Source: Fasciolopsis buskii (lineage: Eukaryota; Platyhelminthes; Trematoda; Plagiorchiida; Fasciolidae). Taken from it: a stretch of 64,000 nt of DNA. The position numbers and the translations under genes were made by a program. Location: assembly GCA_008360955.1 (NCBI GenBank), contig LUCM01006371.1, positions 63,679 through 127,678 of the forward strand, in the 5' to 3' direction. Position 1 is the stretch's first letter. Each line of letters begins with the position of its first letter. The notes beneath the pieces were generated by a model, which saw only the letters and a program-made list of their open reading frames with translations, was not told where the DNA came from and did not search any database. Below are positions 1-13,005 of this stretch, one piece after another.

Positions 1-3000
1 GTCCTTTATCGAAGGACCTTATTTTTGAAATAGGTCATTGTGTTGTCTGATTAATTGGCATGATTGGGAATCATTGAAAACGAGCGTACTTGGTACGGCT
101 GAAGGTCTTTGTTGATGTTGCCCAATAACTAATGCCTATACTTGAGATTTCCAGACCGCTAAACTTTTATATAACTATGTAACTATCAGCTACAATGTGA
201 TTCTTGTACCTCCCTCCTCTCAACTACTTTCTGGCTATGGCTCAGGTCGGTATTCTTTAGCATTTGGCTAACTTTTCTTCGTGCAACACCAGAATAAATT
301 TAGTTGTAAAATTAAATTTCAAAGGAATCTCACAAAATCACCAATTCTAGTGTAGCAATTATCTTCAGTCTCGATTGACTGACGCAATCTATTGGTTTTT
401 CCAGTCGTACTTATCATCCTGTTAAGTCATTTTTCATCCTGCATTGAAGTATTTATAATGCACTTCATGCATCATTATATGGAATGGCTTGCCCCAGCCA
501 AACATGGGTACACAAGACGAGAAAGAAACTCGCCACCATGATCCTGAACACAGATCGGCACAAATCCACTGATATAAGGTAATAAACAATCGCGATGCAA
601 CGATCACTCCAACTGCCATTCAATAAATTCCATCGTTAATGACATTCTGGATAAAATATTTCGTTTTCCAGTGTGTAGTACACAACACCATCGTTCAAGC
701 GTAAATCGCTTTGCTTAAACAACGACATCAGTTATACAAGACGATATTCCGGTTCAATTCGTTCACACCTGCAATTTTTGTCACCGGTACTGCTTCATGG
801 GTGCCTCGTTGCTGATAATGTCTAGCATTGCGACACAGAACTCTGGATTATCTTTCTTCTGGTTCTTCAGTTAACTATACAGGCTTAAACTTAAAGTTGT
901 GTGATGCAGTGTGTTAAACACCATTTAGGTCATGGACCTGACATTTTGTCGCATACTTTCATAATCTTTCCTTCCAAATGAATGACTCAAAGTGATTCAA
1001 TGACCGCAGTTCAAATACTTGCAAATTAGTTTATAATATTCCTCGATAAAGCTGTAAACCCTCGAGATATTTATTAGCAGTTAGATTGTAATGTGGAGTG
1101 GTTTGCCGGACATGAATCCTTGTCAATTGTGTGGTGCATTGACTGATTTTAATTGGAAAAAAATCGTCATTGAATGGATTAGCTAGTGCGGAATGACCAA
1201 ATTTTTGAATTCAGTGAAGTGACTGAAATTCGTATTTTCAGTATGTGAAGCGTATACCATCTTCTGTTGTTCAAATCGTCGACGTACTCCGGTTCTAAAA
1301 TTTGTTTTCTCTGGTAATTGTGAATGATTTCGATATCACCTGTAACCTTTCAAAAGTGACGGATGACAAATTTGAGAATCTGTGAATAATGGCCTTCGTG
1401 AATGGACTATTGTCATACAAAAATGAGATATCCAATAACCACCATTCAGAAAGTGAGGGAATTATTAGTCCTTGAAAGAAGTTTGCATTAAAAACTGCTC
1501 CTATGAGCTGTCGTTATTTCAAAACACTGAGAATTGAACTTAATTTTCATACTGCTATTACTCATCAAATTCATCGTAATATTGTCCACTTACACACACA
1601 GCATGCACTATTTTGCACAGCACTAGAACAGACAAAATCGATGTGCTCTAGCTATGAAAACGGAAGCCATTTTTCACACGCTTTCTGTCACAAAACTTTG
1701 GCCACTTAAAATTTTATTTGCATCTGCGGCACGATTAGTGCCTAGTTGATTACCATTTTATCAGCAAAATGCCAAGGCAAACTATCCACTTACGTCTTCG
1801 TCTTAACTGTCCACTTCAGATATTAATGATTGACCCCGTTCGCACCTAGCACACGTAAATTCATTTCTGCATTTCGAAACAATGGATGCCATTGAAAATG
1901 TCTGGAAAATCAATGGTTTGAGTCGCTAAATTTCTGTTCGTTCACTTCTCCTTATTTTGTATTTATCATGGCGGAGTTATTTCATCTCAGAACTACGAAA
2001 GTAGACATCTGTGAATTTGACTCACCTGTTGGATTCGCGTGTGTTTTATGAATTGAGCTGAGGCTAAGCATTTTAATCGGTTCGGTGGAACTTCGCCCTA
2101 TTCTACCTAACAATTGCGGTATTTCATTCAATCTATATGGTAAGGCTGAAGACAAACGCCAATTATGGCAGCAGCACAGTTCGGTATTTGGCAATTATAT
2201 TGGAAAACATATGATCGAAGTTGGTGAACTTCATTCCAATCATTTGTCCAGGCTTGCTATTTAGCGTGACTAAGTTTCAAAATTGATGAAACGACTGACA
2301 TGGTGCGGAATTTTATAGTTAGGAAGTTGCTTAATAAATTGGATCTTCCATGTCTGGCATGCATTCTCCAAAGTAAATGTGACTTTGGAGTATATCCTGT
2401 CAAGTGCTCTTCATATTGGGCTATCCTAGTAACGAACAGCATCTCTCTCTTTTCAGCGTCTTGACGGCTTTGATTTGAAATTAACATTTCACTACTTACA
2501 AAATGTAGACGTCCTTCCTTTGAACATGCGAACTAGATATCAGCTACGCTCGTGAAAACCATCAAGAAACGTGGGTGAACTGCTGCTGCTGCTGCTGTTT
2601 CTGCTGCTGCTGCTGCTGCTGCAGAAGAACACAAGTTCTTGGGATATCTTGCTTTGGTTCTTGAAATATGAATCTCGTGGCAACAAATCATTTTACTATG
2701 AAACCGATTTGGAGCTCGTCACACAGTCGGGTTCCCATCTGAAAGTAATCCTCGCAGGGACAATAATATTCATTAAGGTGTAAAGTAATTATACACACAA
2801 GACCGAAGTTATAGACATCAGCTGTTTAAAAGCGACCTCTGTTCCATTGTCAAAGAACCAATCTCTTCAGCATTTTGGACGCTCGAGCGAATTGTGTATG
2901 CAGTGTTCGATGCTGCATGTTTAGTACACTGTTTGGCTGATTAACTGGTGTTGGAAAATAATAGGGAAGGGTTCATATCCGGAAATCGTCGGAATTGGAA

Positions 3001-6000
3001 CATAAAGTGAGAAATATAGTAGATCTGAATATGACAATTCCCAGTAACAAATGGGCGAGTAATCCTTGTCAACGCAATCTGCCGATCGAGCATAATCCCT
3101 TGAGGTATGCAACATGCGTTATATAGCCTATGAAACGAGAGCCACTTCGAACAAATCGTCTCGTTTCCAGCTTCATTTGCAAAAGCATTGATCCCTCACC
3201 ACATTCGATTACGTTCATCGTTATGAAAAATGAACTAGGTTAATGCAGATCCAAATTTTTATTTGGAATACATTTTGAATCAGAAATAACCACATTAGCT
3301 ATGTATGATCTGCCATTCGCAATACAAATAATTGCTGACGGGCATTTGGTCTCAGTAACAGTCCTTCCTTCAACATCTCACCTTGCATATGATATTTCAT
3401 GTTCCTCTATCCCATACAAAATTCCCTCATGCATAATATGGATAACTTGTGCACGAAACACAATGGAACGCAATCGTCATATGCTGTGTGTGTGCAAATG
3501 TAGCGTGTCTAGACACGTAAAACGGAATGCTAATGGAACCTAGCAAAATGTAACCCGTAGAGGAAACATAAATAGACAAATTTTACTGCTATGCGGTGAA
3601 TAGAAAACCGCACCGCGCAGACATGAACAAAATGTGTTACGAGATGGTCGTAAAATCCTTGATGTATACAATTTAGAGCGGCACGGTAAATAGACTGTAC
3701 TTTATTGACCAGTGTGATCCCGTTCAACATCTGATTTTTTATTACGACCATGGCACCTTTCTCAATGTGTGATTTGATTTACCCATGTCCCTTATGTATG
3801 CTCGTATCACTATTCATATGGGGTCACCGTCTCTCAGCTAGTCGTGCTCGGTCTAGTATTTACATTTGGCGCTGTCAGCAGGAGTGTGGGAATCGAAGGC
3901 GATTGTCCAAGCGCCCGGAATCGGGTTTGGTGCGCGATATTGTGTTTGACTCAAGTATTTTTCTGTATTATCGCTGAAAGAAGACCTAGTCAATATATAT
4001 ACCACATCACTTATCACTGTATCACTTAGAAATGTTGATACTGCTTTATCGAAGATCACAATTTTCGGTAGTCAGGTCCCGATAACTGCGATCGTATTCA
4101 ACTCAAGAAAGAACGGTTTGCTCCTCACGGAATAATGTCCATTAGCACAGGCGAATTCTTTACTCTTGCCATTATTTTGATGGCACATCTGTGACAAGGT
4201 GCTCTACGTTGTATTCTAAAGACTTTGCATGTAATTGTCTTTAAATATCATTCCAACTTCTCTTCAGACCATTTGTGAACTATAACGTCGTCTGATTTGA
4301 GCGATTTGTATCATAATCAGTTACAAAATCTATTGGTAATTCGCATTCGAATTCTCCTTCGAGTTCGTGGCTTTACCTCATTATTTATTCTGATTTCAGT
4401 CGGCTCAAAATACTTGAGGGGTAATTCATGTGGCACAATTTTTTCCAGATAAGGTTGTATCAATATTTTGGGTGAGGTAGAATTTTGATGCTTAATTTCT
4501 CTGAAATGTTGTTTAAAGGCCATGCCATTGACAGGTATGGTATCCACATGAACATTAGGCTTCCACATATATTTATTGTTATTCAAAATTCATCACAATG
4601 AATGTGATATGGTTACGCTATCGAACAAACGAATTCGTTCATCTAAAAAGAAATACTTCGCTCCATTCGATATGTCTGAACTTCTATCGTGCTCGTAGTT
4701 CATTGAAACTCAAAACTCTCATCATATATTCCGTAGGAATTCCCTAAGAACAAGCAACTACTCATTAGTAACAATGGACAAAGCGCAAATTGTTTTGAAC
4801 CATGACAGGAAAACGGCGGAAACCGCAAAGAAATTGAATGAAAGCAAATAATCTCAGCTTGAATAAACTTGATCTAACACGTCAGCCCCTTTCGGTCAAA
4901 CTAATTCTTTCTTTCCACAATAGCGTTGTCTGATACCATGCGAACCCATGGTGGCAATCTCTTTTGCAAGCTGTTTGAATATTTGTTTTACCAGAAAAAT
5001 CTTAATGTGCCGCAGACGATCTTGAATGGACTAGGATGATTTCAGCCCCTGATTGATTATTCACTGCCAACTGGAAAATGTAGAAAAGAAAAATGGTCCC
5101 GGAAAATTTGCTCTGTTCACGACAAGATGGGCTTTGCATGTCAAAGACATCTGTAAAAGGAAGTCTCCAAATGTAAGAATCCAAATGGATTGTAATCCCA
5201 ATACCAATTGCATATTGTTGCAGTTGTTTATTAGACAAAATTATATTATCAATCGTAACAACAACAAAAGCAACATAAATCAAAGCGACCCTAGGAACGC
5301 ATAACTAATAATCGGTTAAATCAGTAATGTTGTCTTAATTAAGACTGTGTCAAAATCACCCGTGTTTAAAATGGAGTGTTCCTCGGACTGAAATGATAGG
5401 TTCTTCTAACGGTGTCTTCGCCTGGAAGTGCATTGTTATCACGCATGTCCAGAATGCTAAATGAATGTACACATGAAAAATTTGATTACAATGTTTGAAT
5501 TTGAAGTAACACCTAGGTTCAGAGATTTTTAAAATTCCATTATCCGGCAAGGAATCACTGCAGAGTTTGAATGAAGTTAGTCGAGATTGAGGGGGAGGTG
5601 GATGAGCACACTCAGTCAGCGTGCGTCTGCTTAAAATAATGGGAGAAATTAGTGCAATCATGATTAGGTCATAGTCTTTTGTTTGAAATTGCCATTTGCA
5701 AAACTTTCAACTTGCGACATGTCTCCCTGAACAGGTGATTACCACCATCCAAATTCACGGTTTCATGAACATGTTCACGCATCCACCTCATATCCGCAAA
5801 TTAGAGATTTCGGACAAGGGTTGGGTGCTGTCACTAGCCAAACTACTTCGTCAGCAATAACCGCAACCTTAAAACCAACCACAACAACAAACACAAATAA
5901 CATTGACACGTTTAGTATTTACTGAAACGATCATCACCATAGTTTTGTGCAATCTGCGAAGAAAACAAGTATCAAAATAGAATTCCTAATCTTCCTTGCA

Positions 6001-8859
6001 CCTGCACTCTTTCCTGATTTATAAAGAATGAGTTGGAATTCGGGCGATGGTCAATGTGAAATTTTACGAAGTGAGTCAATAATTTGGTAACTTAACTTTG
6101 TTCCATAAAATCCTGTTTAACTTACTTCAAGAAATTTAGGGAATTTTAGGAAATGTTGTGAAAATGGGTCGTTGTTGTCTTCAAATTGAATGATGAATAA
6201 ACTGGATCAGTGACCAAGTAATTGGTATCAAATATATCTATTCACTCCATTCAGAAACTTGCGATGCTCCTTGTTATATTCTCGCCTACTTTTGTTTGAC
6301 TTCTGTTTGAAGTAAAACCATCGTTTGGAGTTTAAATACATTTCCTGCCTCGTGTCCATTAATGATATTTGTCGCAACTTGCGACTGAAGAGTAGTTAGC
6401 AGTCGAAATCAGTAAATCGGAACAAGAACCATCTCACTCTCGACTATCTTTGGTGGCCTGAGCAAGCACACATGCAAAATCAGCATTTCACGCTGAATCG
6501 CACACAAATAAAAAGCGACTCCGGGCTAGCGAACATTCAAAACTACGTCTAATGGTTGAACTACTCGATTACCGATTATATATTCCACACAGCCAAGACT
6601 CCCTACCGGGGCCACTATTCTGATAGCATTGCGTTTTAAGACGGATGCAAAACATTGCTTTGCTCGAGTGTTTCAACGACAACAGAATAGGATAATGCTG
6701 TACCAACGTAAGCCATGGGCAACGGGGACGAAGCTGTGCTTTTAATCAATTTCGATTAAGTCATATGCACATGGGTTATGGAAACAGCAATAATCATACA
6801 GATTTAGACGTCCTGAGTATGGTTAACTGTTTAGACTAAGTGTATTTATCGCACTTCATACATTGTGGATCTAACGATGATACAACATTGGAAAACTGAA
6901 GGCAACAAAGGGTAAAAACAAGTCAGAAAATGCGGCACGAAAATTTCGACTTTCGGAGTAGTGCGATTGCAGTCATCTCAAATATTAATCAATGGTAATG
7001 AAAAAAATGCCCAGCAGTTCAGTCATTTTGGGTTGTCGGTAAATCGGAATCGCGGAGCAAGCGATGAGTACGGGCACGGCATGCGAATAAAGAGGACTCT
7101 CTCGCAGAGCAGGTAACACTGGACACGTCTCAAGCACGTGGATTACAGCGCGCCATTTAACTGAATCCGCTAGAATGCTGTGTCAAAATTATCTGGTTCT
7201 CCACCCGGATTTTTGACTGTATTATAATCTTCGTTCGCCACTTCAATCGTCCGGATCTAATTCTGTTTAGAATTCCGATTGGCAGACACCATCGTTTACG
7301 ATGAGGCACTATCACCCCTTACATTTCTCATAATCCATCCAGATGAAGCACTTGAACTGGCTTTCAAGCAGCTCCTGAATGCACTTCTCCGACCACGATG
7401 CCCATTCCGCCATTGTTCAATACCAACATGTGACCCTTGGTTACGGAGACGGCGCTTCTAGTTTTTGAACTCCAATCACCGATTCTCGTTCACATGTGTC
7501 ATTCACATTCTCGATTGAATCCGAATATTGCAGATTCACTAGTGTCAGTCTGCACATGCAGCATCAAGGTTCCAACAAGAAGACTGAATTTGGTATAAAT
7601 CCATTCATTTCGAGGTTATCTAAACCACCGCAGATGAAACTGACTACACCAGTAACATCCTAGATTTCCCACGTATCTGGATCATCGCAATGAACTTCAA
7701 TATTGCCGATTTTAACTCAAAACAAAGTACCATATAGATCTTGATTTCATTTTGACATTTATGTTCTCATTTCTCGGGAATAGTCGCATATAATTGTAAG
7801 CCGTTTCAGTCACGAATGAATCCGACCACTAACCAATGGCAACCTTTGAAATGTGCGTTGATAATAACGAAAGGACGAGAGTTACGTCAACAGCAGTCGA
7901 AATGGAGAGTGAAAAGTGAGTCACCATCAAGCTCAAATTTGAGCGTGCAATTGGCTCGAGTAATGGTTCTGCCCACCATCGAGCAAATTAATTTAAAAAA
8001 AGATTCTTATGTGTTAATTGATCTGAACACATTTCAAAAAAGCACGAATATTGCATCGTTACATTGTGAAATGAATGGGCACCTCCCACCGGAAATTTAA
8101 GTGGTGTGTACAAAAAGCAAAAACGCCAGTTGCTAAGATGTCAATCGGACAGTTCCTTCAGGCATGCACACGAACGGCCACAGGACAAATAATCCACCGC
8201 GTGATTTGTATTTCTTTAATCAAATGCACGCGTGAAGACATTGATTCTCTTTCCATGTGAAGAAATGTTATATACAGATAAACTCTCTGAATCGATGCGT
8301 ATCCACCGACATGAGTACAGNCTTCGCTGAATTCGGGGTACTATTGTAAAGTTTAATGGCCGGTTTTGACACATTGTATTGCCCTCAAATAAAACATCCC
8401 TAATCACATTGATATATCTTTCATTTCGCCGGGAGATGAACCACTGAAATTAAAATGCTTTGTAAAACTGAATTATAAACAACCATTATTCAAAAATTGC
8501 AAAAACAAAGCATAAAGCTATTGCTGAAAATTAATGTGGATGTGCTCCTTGCGTCCTTGCATACATTTCGGCATCGGAGAGACATGACCATTTGAGACAA
8601 ATCGTGTTTCTAAGGACAGCAGAAAAAATAATTTCTGTCGGGCGTCTCTATGAAACAGGTAGATACGAGTGAAAGGGATTTTCGAAGAAGAGTAAGGTTT
8701 ATGTGCGAATAGTTACGAAGGCGAATTCGGATTTGGTTTGTTTACCTGAAGGAATGGAAAGCTGACCTAGGGTATATATTGAGCCTTAACAGAAGCAGAC
8801 AGTGATTACTACTTGGAATTAGAGCGCGCAGTTTCAGAGAAGATAATTCAAGGTGGTTG
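1..8859. other. No supported gene
   Basis: AT-rich DNA. The frames here are short (at most 101 residues), lack domains and do not chain through splice sites. Apart from the CTG repeat I see nothing recognisable. Confidence 0.6.
2580..2623 (+). repeat. CTG trinucleotide repeat
   Basis: Thirteen CTG units with one TTT interruption, ending CTGCAG. In one frame it encodes a Leu-rich run, but no coding context surrounds it. Confidence 0.95.
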
Positions 8860-9527
8860 CTAATAACTATCTAAAGTGGAACTGCCTCTGGTGGGAGAAG
8901 CGCAGAGGTCAATCAAATCAAACACAGTTAGTGGTAGGGTAGATGCATGATTGAAATCACCTACAATAATATGCAGATTATTCTCAAGAAGAGGAATAAT
9001 AAATACGAGAAAAGTGTTGAAAATATAAGTGATACTGCGTTGCGAGCTAAAATGGGCGATATAAAGATTCGTTATGAACATACTGGTATGGCGAGAAGAC
9101 TTAAGTTGACGCCGTGTCACGAGACAGTCATTTCCGTTCAGCGAGTACGTGTAAATAACTTCGGGCTTGGCAGGCCAGAAGGAATTTAAGTATAATGCCA
9201 CACTGCCTCCAGTCTTCTTCTTGTCCGAATCTCTGTCCTGTCGATGAAATCTGAGTCTGTCCATCGACAGGACTGAATCAAAGACATCCGGGTCAGCCAC
9301 GATTCCTGTATGCAGACGACACAAGTGAGAAAACAAGGATCGGTGAATGAAATGCGAGGGGCAGATCCGACATTTTCGTAAACAGATAGCGGATGTTGGT
9401 ACTCAACAATGGCGAGATGGACATCGTGACCAGAGTGCGCATTTAAGGGTTGCCTGCCAGCCAGCATGAGTGCCTCTTTTAGGTAGATAAGATCTTTGAC
9501 GTGTAGCAATGCGTGATCCCAGTCCAT
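8860..9527 (-). pseudogene. CR1-like non-LTR retrotransposon, endonuclease fragment
   Basis: Two overlapping minus-strand frames together encode the N-terminal part of an APE-type endonuclease. VCIQESWLT is read in the frame from 9,527, then after a frameshift near 9,300 DSVLSMDRLRFHRQDRDSD, GGSVALYLNS, IIVGDFNHA (8,947-8,970) and RGSSTLDSY. GDFN and the S-x-LD end are endonuclease signatures. The reverse transcriptase is absent, so this is a fragment, not a gene. The surrounding sequence to about 9,600 may be its 5' part. Confidence 0.75.
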
Positions 9528-9659
9528 GTTGAGAAAGGATACGGTTTTTAAACAAAAATAATTCCGGTCGACTGTACCGGCGAACGGAGACCATTATCGA
9601 ACCGAATAACAGACAAGAAAATAACGAGATAAGGGTGACAGAATTGTAGCGCAGCCAGT

Positions 9660-12640
9660 CAAAGGGCGCGCAGGTATTTACAAGATCGCTCTCTCCCTGG
9701 CTAGCTTACAATTTGTAGATGTGCTAAAGCACTCTGTTTATATGACAAGTTTTTCAACCCCTTGCTTGCTTTCTGAGCTGTAGTCAATAAACTCTTGTCG
9801 CTCGCCTCGTTTTTCTCAGTCGGGCTAGTCGGGGGTCTAGCTTGGAACCTCGCCTCCTCGTCTGTTGTGTCGATCAACATCAAAATTGTTATTCGACTAC
9901 CAGTGAAAGGTTCTTCAATGCGTCCAGTTTGTACTTCGCTCCCTACTGTAAACGTGGTCCAATGCGTTAACCGTCAGCTAGTGCGAAAATGGTCTCAGAG
10001 GTTTTGGGACACCTGTCTCCTTGCTGACGTCTCGTGTCTCTTGGGTATTTTCTCACAATTGAGGGAGTGCCACATAAAGGTCGTAGGTTCAGACTGTAGC
10101 CCAAAAGAAAGTCAGTCAGGGGGGAAAATAACGTTCCTCAGTCAATCTAGTGTATGAAAAATTACACGTCCGCTATTCCGGTTACTTGTCAAGGTGCACA
10201 TGATCGCCGCTGGTGGAATGGAACTCCTTGGACTGCAAGCTCTCCTCCTGGCTGTGAAAGATGTGTTCAGAAAATCTGGGCTCATGCGGAAACGGTATCA
10301 CGGATTTCTGGGAATTCGCAATCAGATACCTGTCATTTGTATTTTTTTCATTGAACATCACCTTTGGTTATGAAGGTACACAAGCTATGCTCTCGGCTGC
10401 CATGAAATCACCGTTTCCAATTGTGAACAAACATTCTCAGTGTGTTGGATAGACTGTCAAAATCAAAATCAGAATTCAGTACCCATGATGTTTGATTTGT
10501 TTCAGTGTGCCACTTGTTTCCTGTGGTATGACAAGCACAAGTCGGCAGACGATTATCTCGACTTCTGAGTGTACACGAAACGCCCGTTTAGTCTATGACC
10601 GCACCCCGGGGTTTCGAGTCACAAATAATCCACCCTGTAGTGATGTTCATTAAATTATCTTACCATATTTGAGAATTGTAAGAGAGAACTTCAGTATGAT
10701 CGAGTTAATACCCGTTCAATATTTGTGGTAGTAAAATTTCGATCGATTCCGGCTGGTGGTCTCATCGAACCACATACTTACTGTTCAGTATCTGGTGATG
10801 CTCTCACACAGTAGTTACACAAGTTTGCATAGATAATTAGTTACTCCCACATGGATGCATTTCAACAAAACGGTCTGATATTATGCATTTTAATGGCTAT
10901 TGCATGATAACCTCTTTAAATCATATGCACATTTAACACATGGACCAAGATTAGTGTACTTAAATTCTTCATTTTTGTTAATGAATAAAATTAACCAAAA
11001 CTGTGCACGTGTTCAGGGCATGCGCATGACCTTGAACAAATTCAATATGGTTTCTATGCTCTATAAAAATACCTAGTTAGTTGCACTTCTGATGGAAAGA
11101 CATCGCGTAATGGAATATGACAGTTAATCTCGTTCAAACTATTCTGCATTCAAGTGAGTCAACCGTTGATGTGTGAACTAACTAGTATCATTTGTATACT
11201 ATCGACACATTATCATCGTTATACGCAGAAAAACAATTATCATGGGGCCTAATTCATCATAAAGCCTAAAAGCTAGTCTAATCATTAGAAATTGTGAAGA
11301 AACTCTATGAGCTTATAGTTTTAATATTTGTTTGACAGTCAAGTACAACCGAGGGGAGGGGATGGGATTAGTCGGATTCCGGTTGGATCTTGGTTGACAA
11401 ACAATCCGAGTAACTCTTATAGACCAAAGAAAATTCTCCCATAATAATTCATGCATTCTAATTGTATGAAAGAAATGTCAAGATCAACGTTGACATTACG
11501 AAAGATTCGGAAATAAGCCTGCAAGTTTGTGTCAGACATTCGGTCTGAGTCCGCAATGTTCACGTCTAGTGGAAAATATTACAAACGATTCATCTCGTTA
11601 CGTATACCACAGGTCTATGCGGATCTTAGTTGGAACACAGTCGGTTGCTCCTGATTGATCTCATACTATCAGGAAATGTAGACAATTGTGTACGTGAAGG
11701 CTTGATCATTTTTTAGCTTTCCTCCATCTTTCAAGCTCGGGAGTGAATGTGTGTGTGTGAGTGCTTGCGAGGTGTCCCTAAATCGGTTGGATTTGGACGT
11801 CCAAGTTTCCATTCATAGTCAATCATCATTTGTACCTCGCCGAATGCGAATTAGCTTCACACAAGAAAAAGAAGAATCAGAAAAATCAATCATCCCATAT
11901 ATGCAAATATACATGGACGTCATCTTTTTGTATTCGACAGTCTCAATGATGACAAATTCAAGTGCAGCCTCCCGTATTTCGCCGAACAGGACAAAATAGT
12001 GTGGCAAACATTTCGTTGGGTGTATTCACCTGCAATCCAACAAGCGCCAATTACAGGGCATATCGTTATAAAAAGTGACATGAACTGACAATGAATTGTG
12101 AAACATGTGATCACTCTAATCCAGGAGAAATGATTGAGTGTATTTGCATCGATTTGTCAAATCACCAGCTGAACCAATGTTTAACCGATTTGCTATCAAC
12201 TTTTTTGTCGGCTAAATCCTCAGTGCGCCTCTAGGGTAAGCAGTCAATAAGTCTCATATGGGACAAAAGAAGCCCTGGAAATGGTGATGAAAGGCCCCAT
12301 AATTTGACTGAATGCAGTTCAATCTATTGGGCTTGGCAGCGTTAGTGAATTCAGTGGTGGCAGCAAACGAGCTTGTCATTGGATTGTGTCCTATTTTGCG
12401 AACCACATTGTGCAAACGGAGGCCTATTGCTTTCATGCATGTTGTTCGATTCTTTCCTCACGTTCTAGACCACGGATGATCTTATGATTGTGAACGTTTG
12501 TAAAATACTATGAAGATTTGTGAGCGTTTGGAACAACGGCTTTCGTTGTTAGACGGTGAAAACCACCCTTTACGCGTTAGTTCCCCAAAGGACCGCCTAC
12601 TTATAGCAAAACAAAGTAGCTGAGATCCGCAGCTCATGTT
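9660..12640. other. No supported gene; possible old repeat at 9,660-10,160
   Basis: A 120-residue open frame at 9,795-10,157 (SLASFFSVGLVGGLAWNLAS) begins at a GC-richer stretch containing AATAAA-like CAATAAACTC at 9,784 and looks like part of a dispersed repeat, but I cannot name it. The remainder is featureless. Confidence 0.45.
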
Positions 12641-12649
12641 GAAAACTTT

Positions 12650-13005
12650 CGTCTAAGCTAAGCTATCCGCACAGAAATCCCATCAGTGATGGTCGATTGC
12701 TCAGCCCGAGCGCCTCGTGGCCATGAAAATCAGTAACGGATCGATGCCACATCATGTGGTGAGGTCCACCCAACCATTATGATCCCTCCCGGCTAGCGTA
12801 ATGGCTGAGTTGTTCGACTCAAAATCGTTCGTCCCGGATTCGCGCCCCAGTTCGGCCGCGGTGGATATGCACTGTTGATGATTCCTAACAAGCATGAAAC
12901 AGCTGTCTACCATACCTACATAGCTTCTCATTGGTGAGTTGAGCCCTGATACTACATGATGAGTAATTTCGTGAGCCATCAAATCCCTCACTACTAGCAT
13001 ACACA
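12650..13005 (+). mobile_element. Family A SINE (tRNA-like plus hammerhead), degenerate copy
   Basis: The tRNA-like part with GCTAGCGTAATGGCTGAG (A box) and CCGGATTCG (decayed B box) lies at 12,791-12,845. The hammerhead region follows at 12,868-12,925. The core reads TTGATGA instead of CTGATGA, so the C3 position is lost, and stem II has a mutation (AAGCATG). The copy ends with the family tail near 13,000 (CTCACTACTAGCAT). Confidence 0.75.

Noticed and set aside
2571..2783. 70-residue frame with poly-Leu
   Set aside because: Produced by the CTG microsatellite; no splice or domain context.
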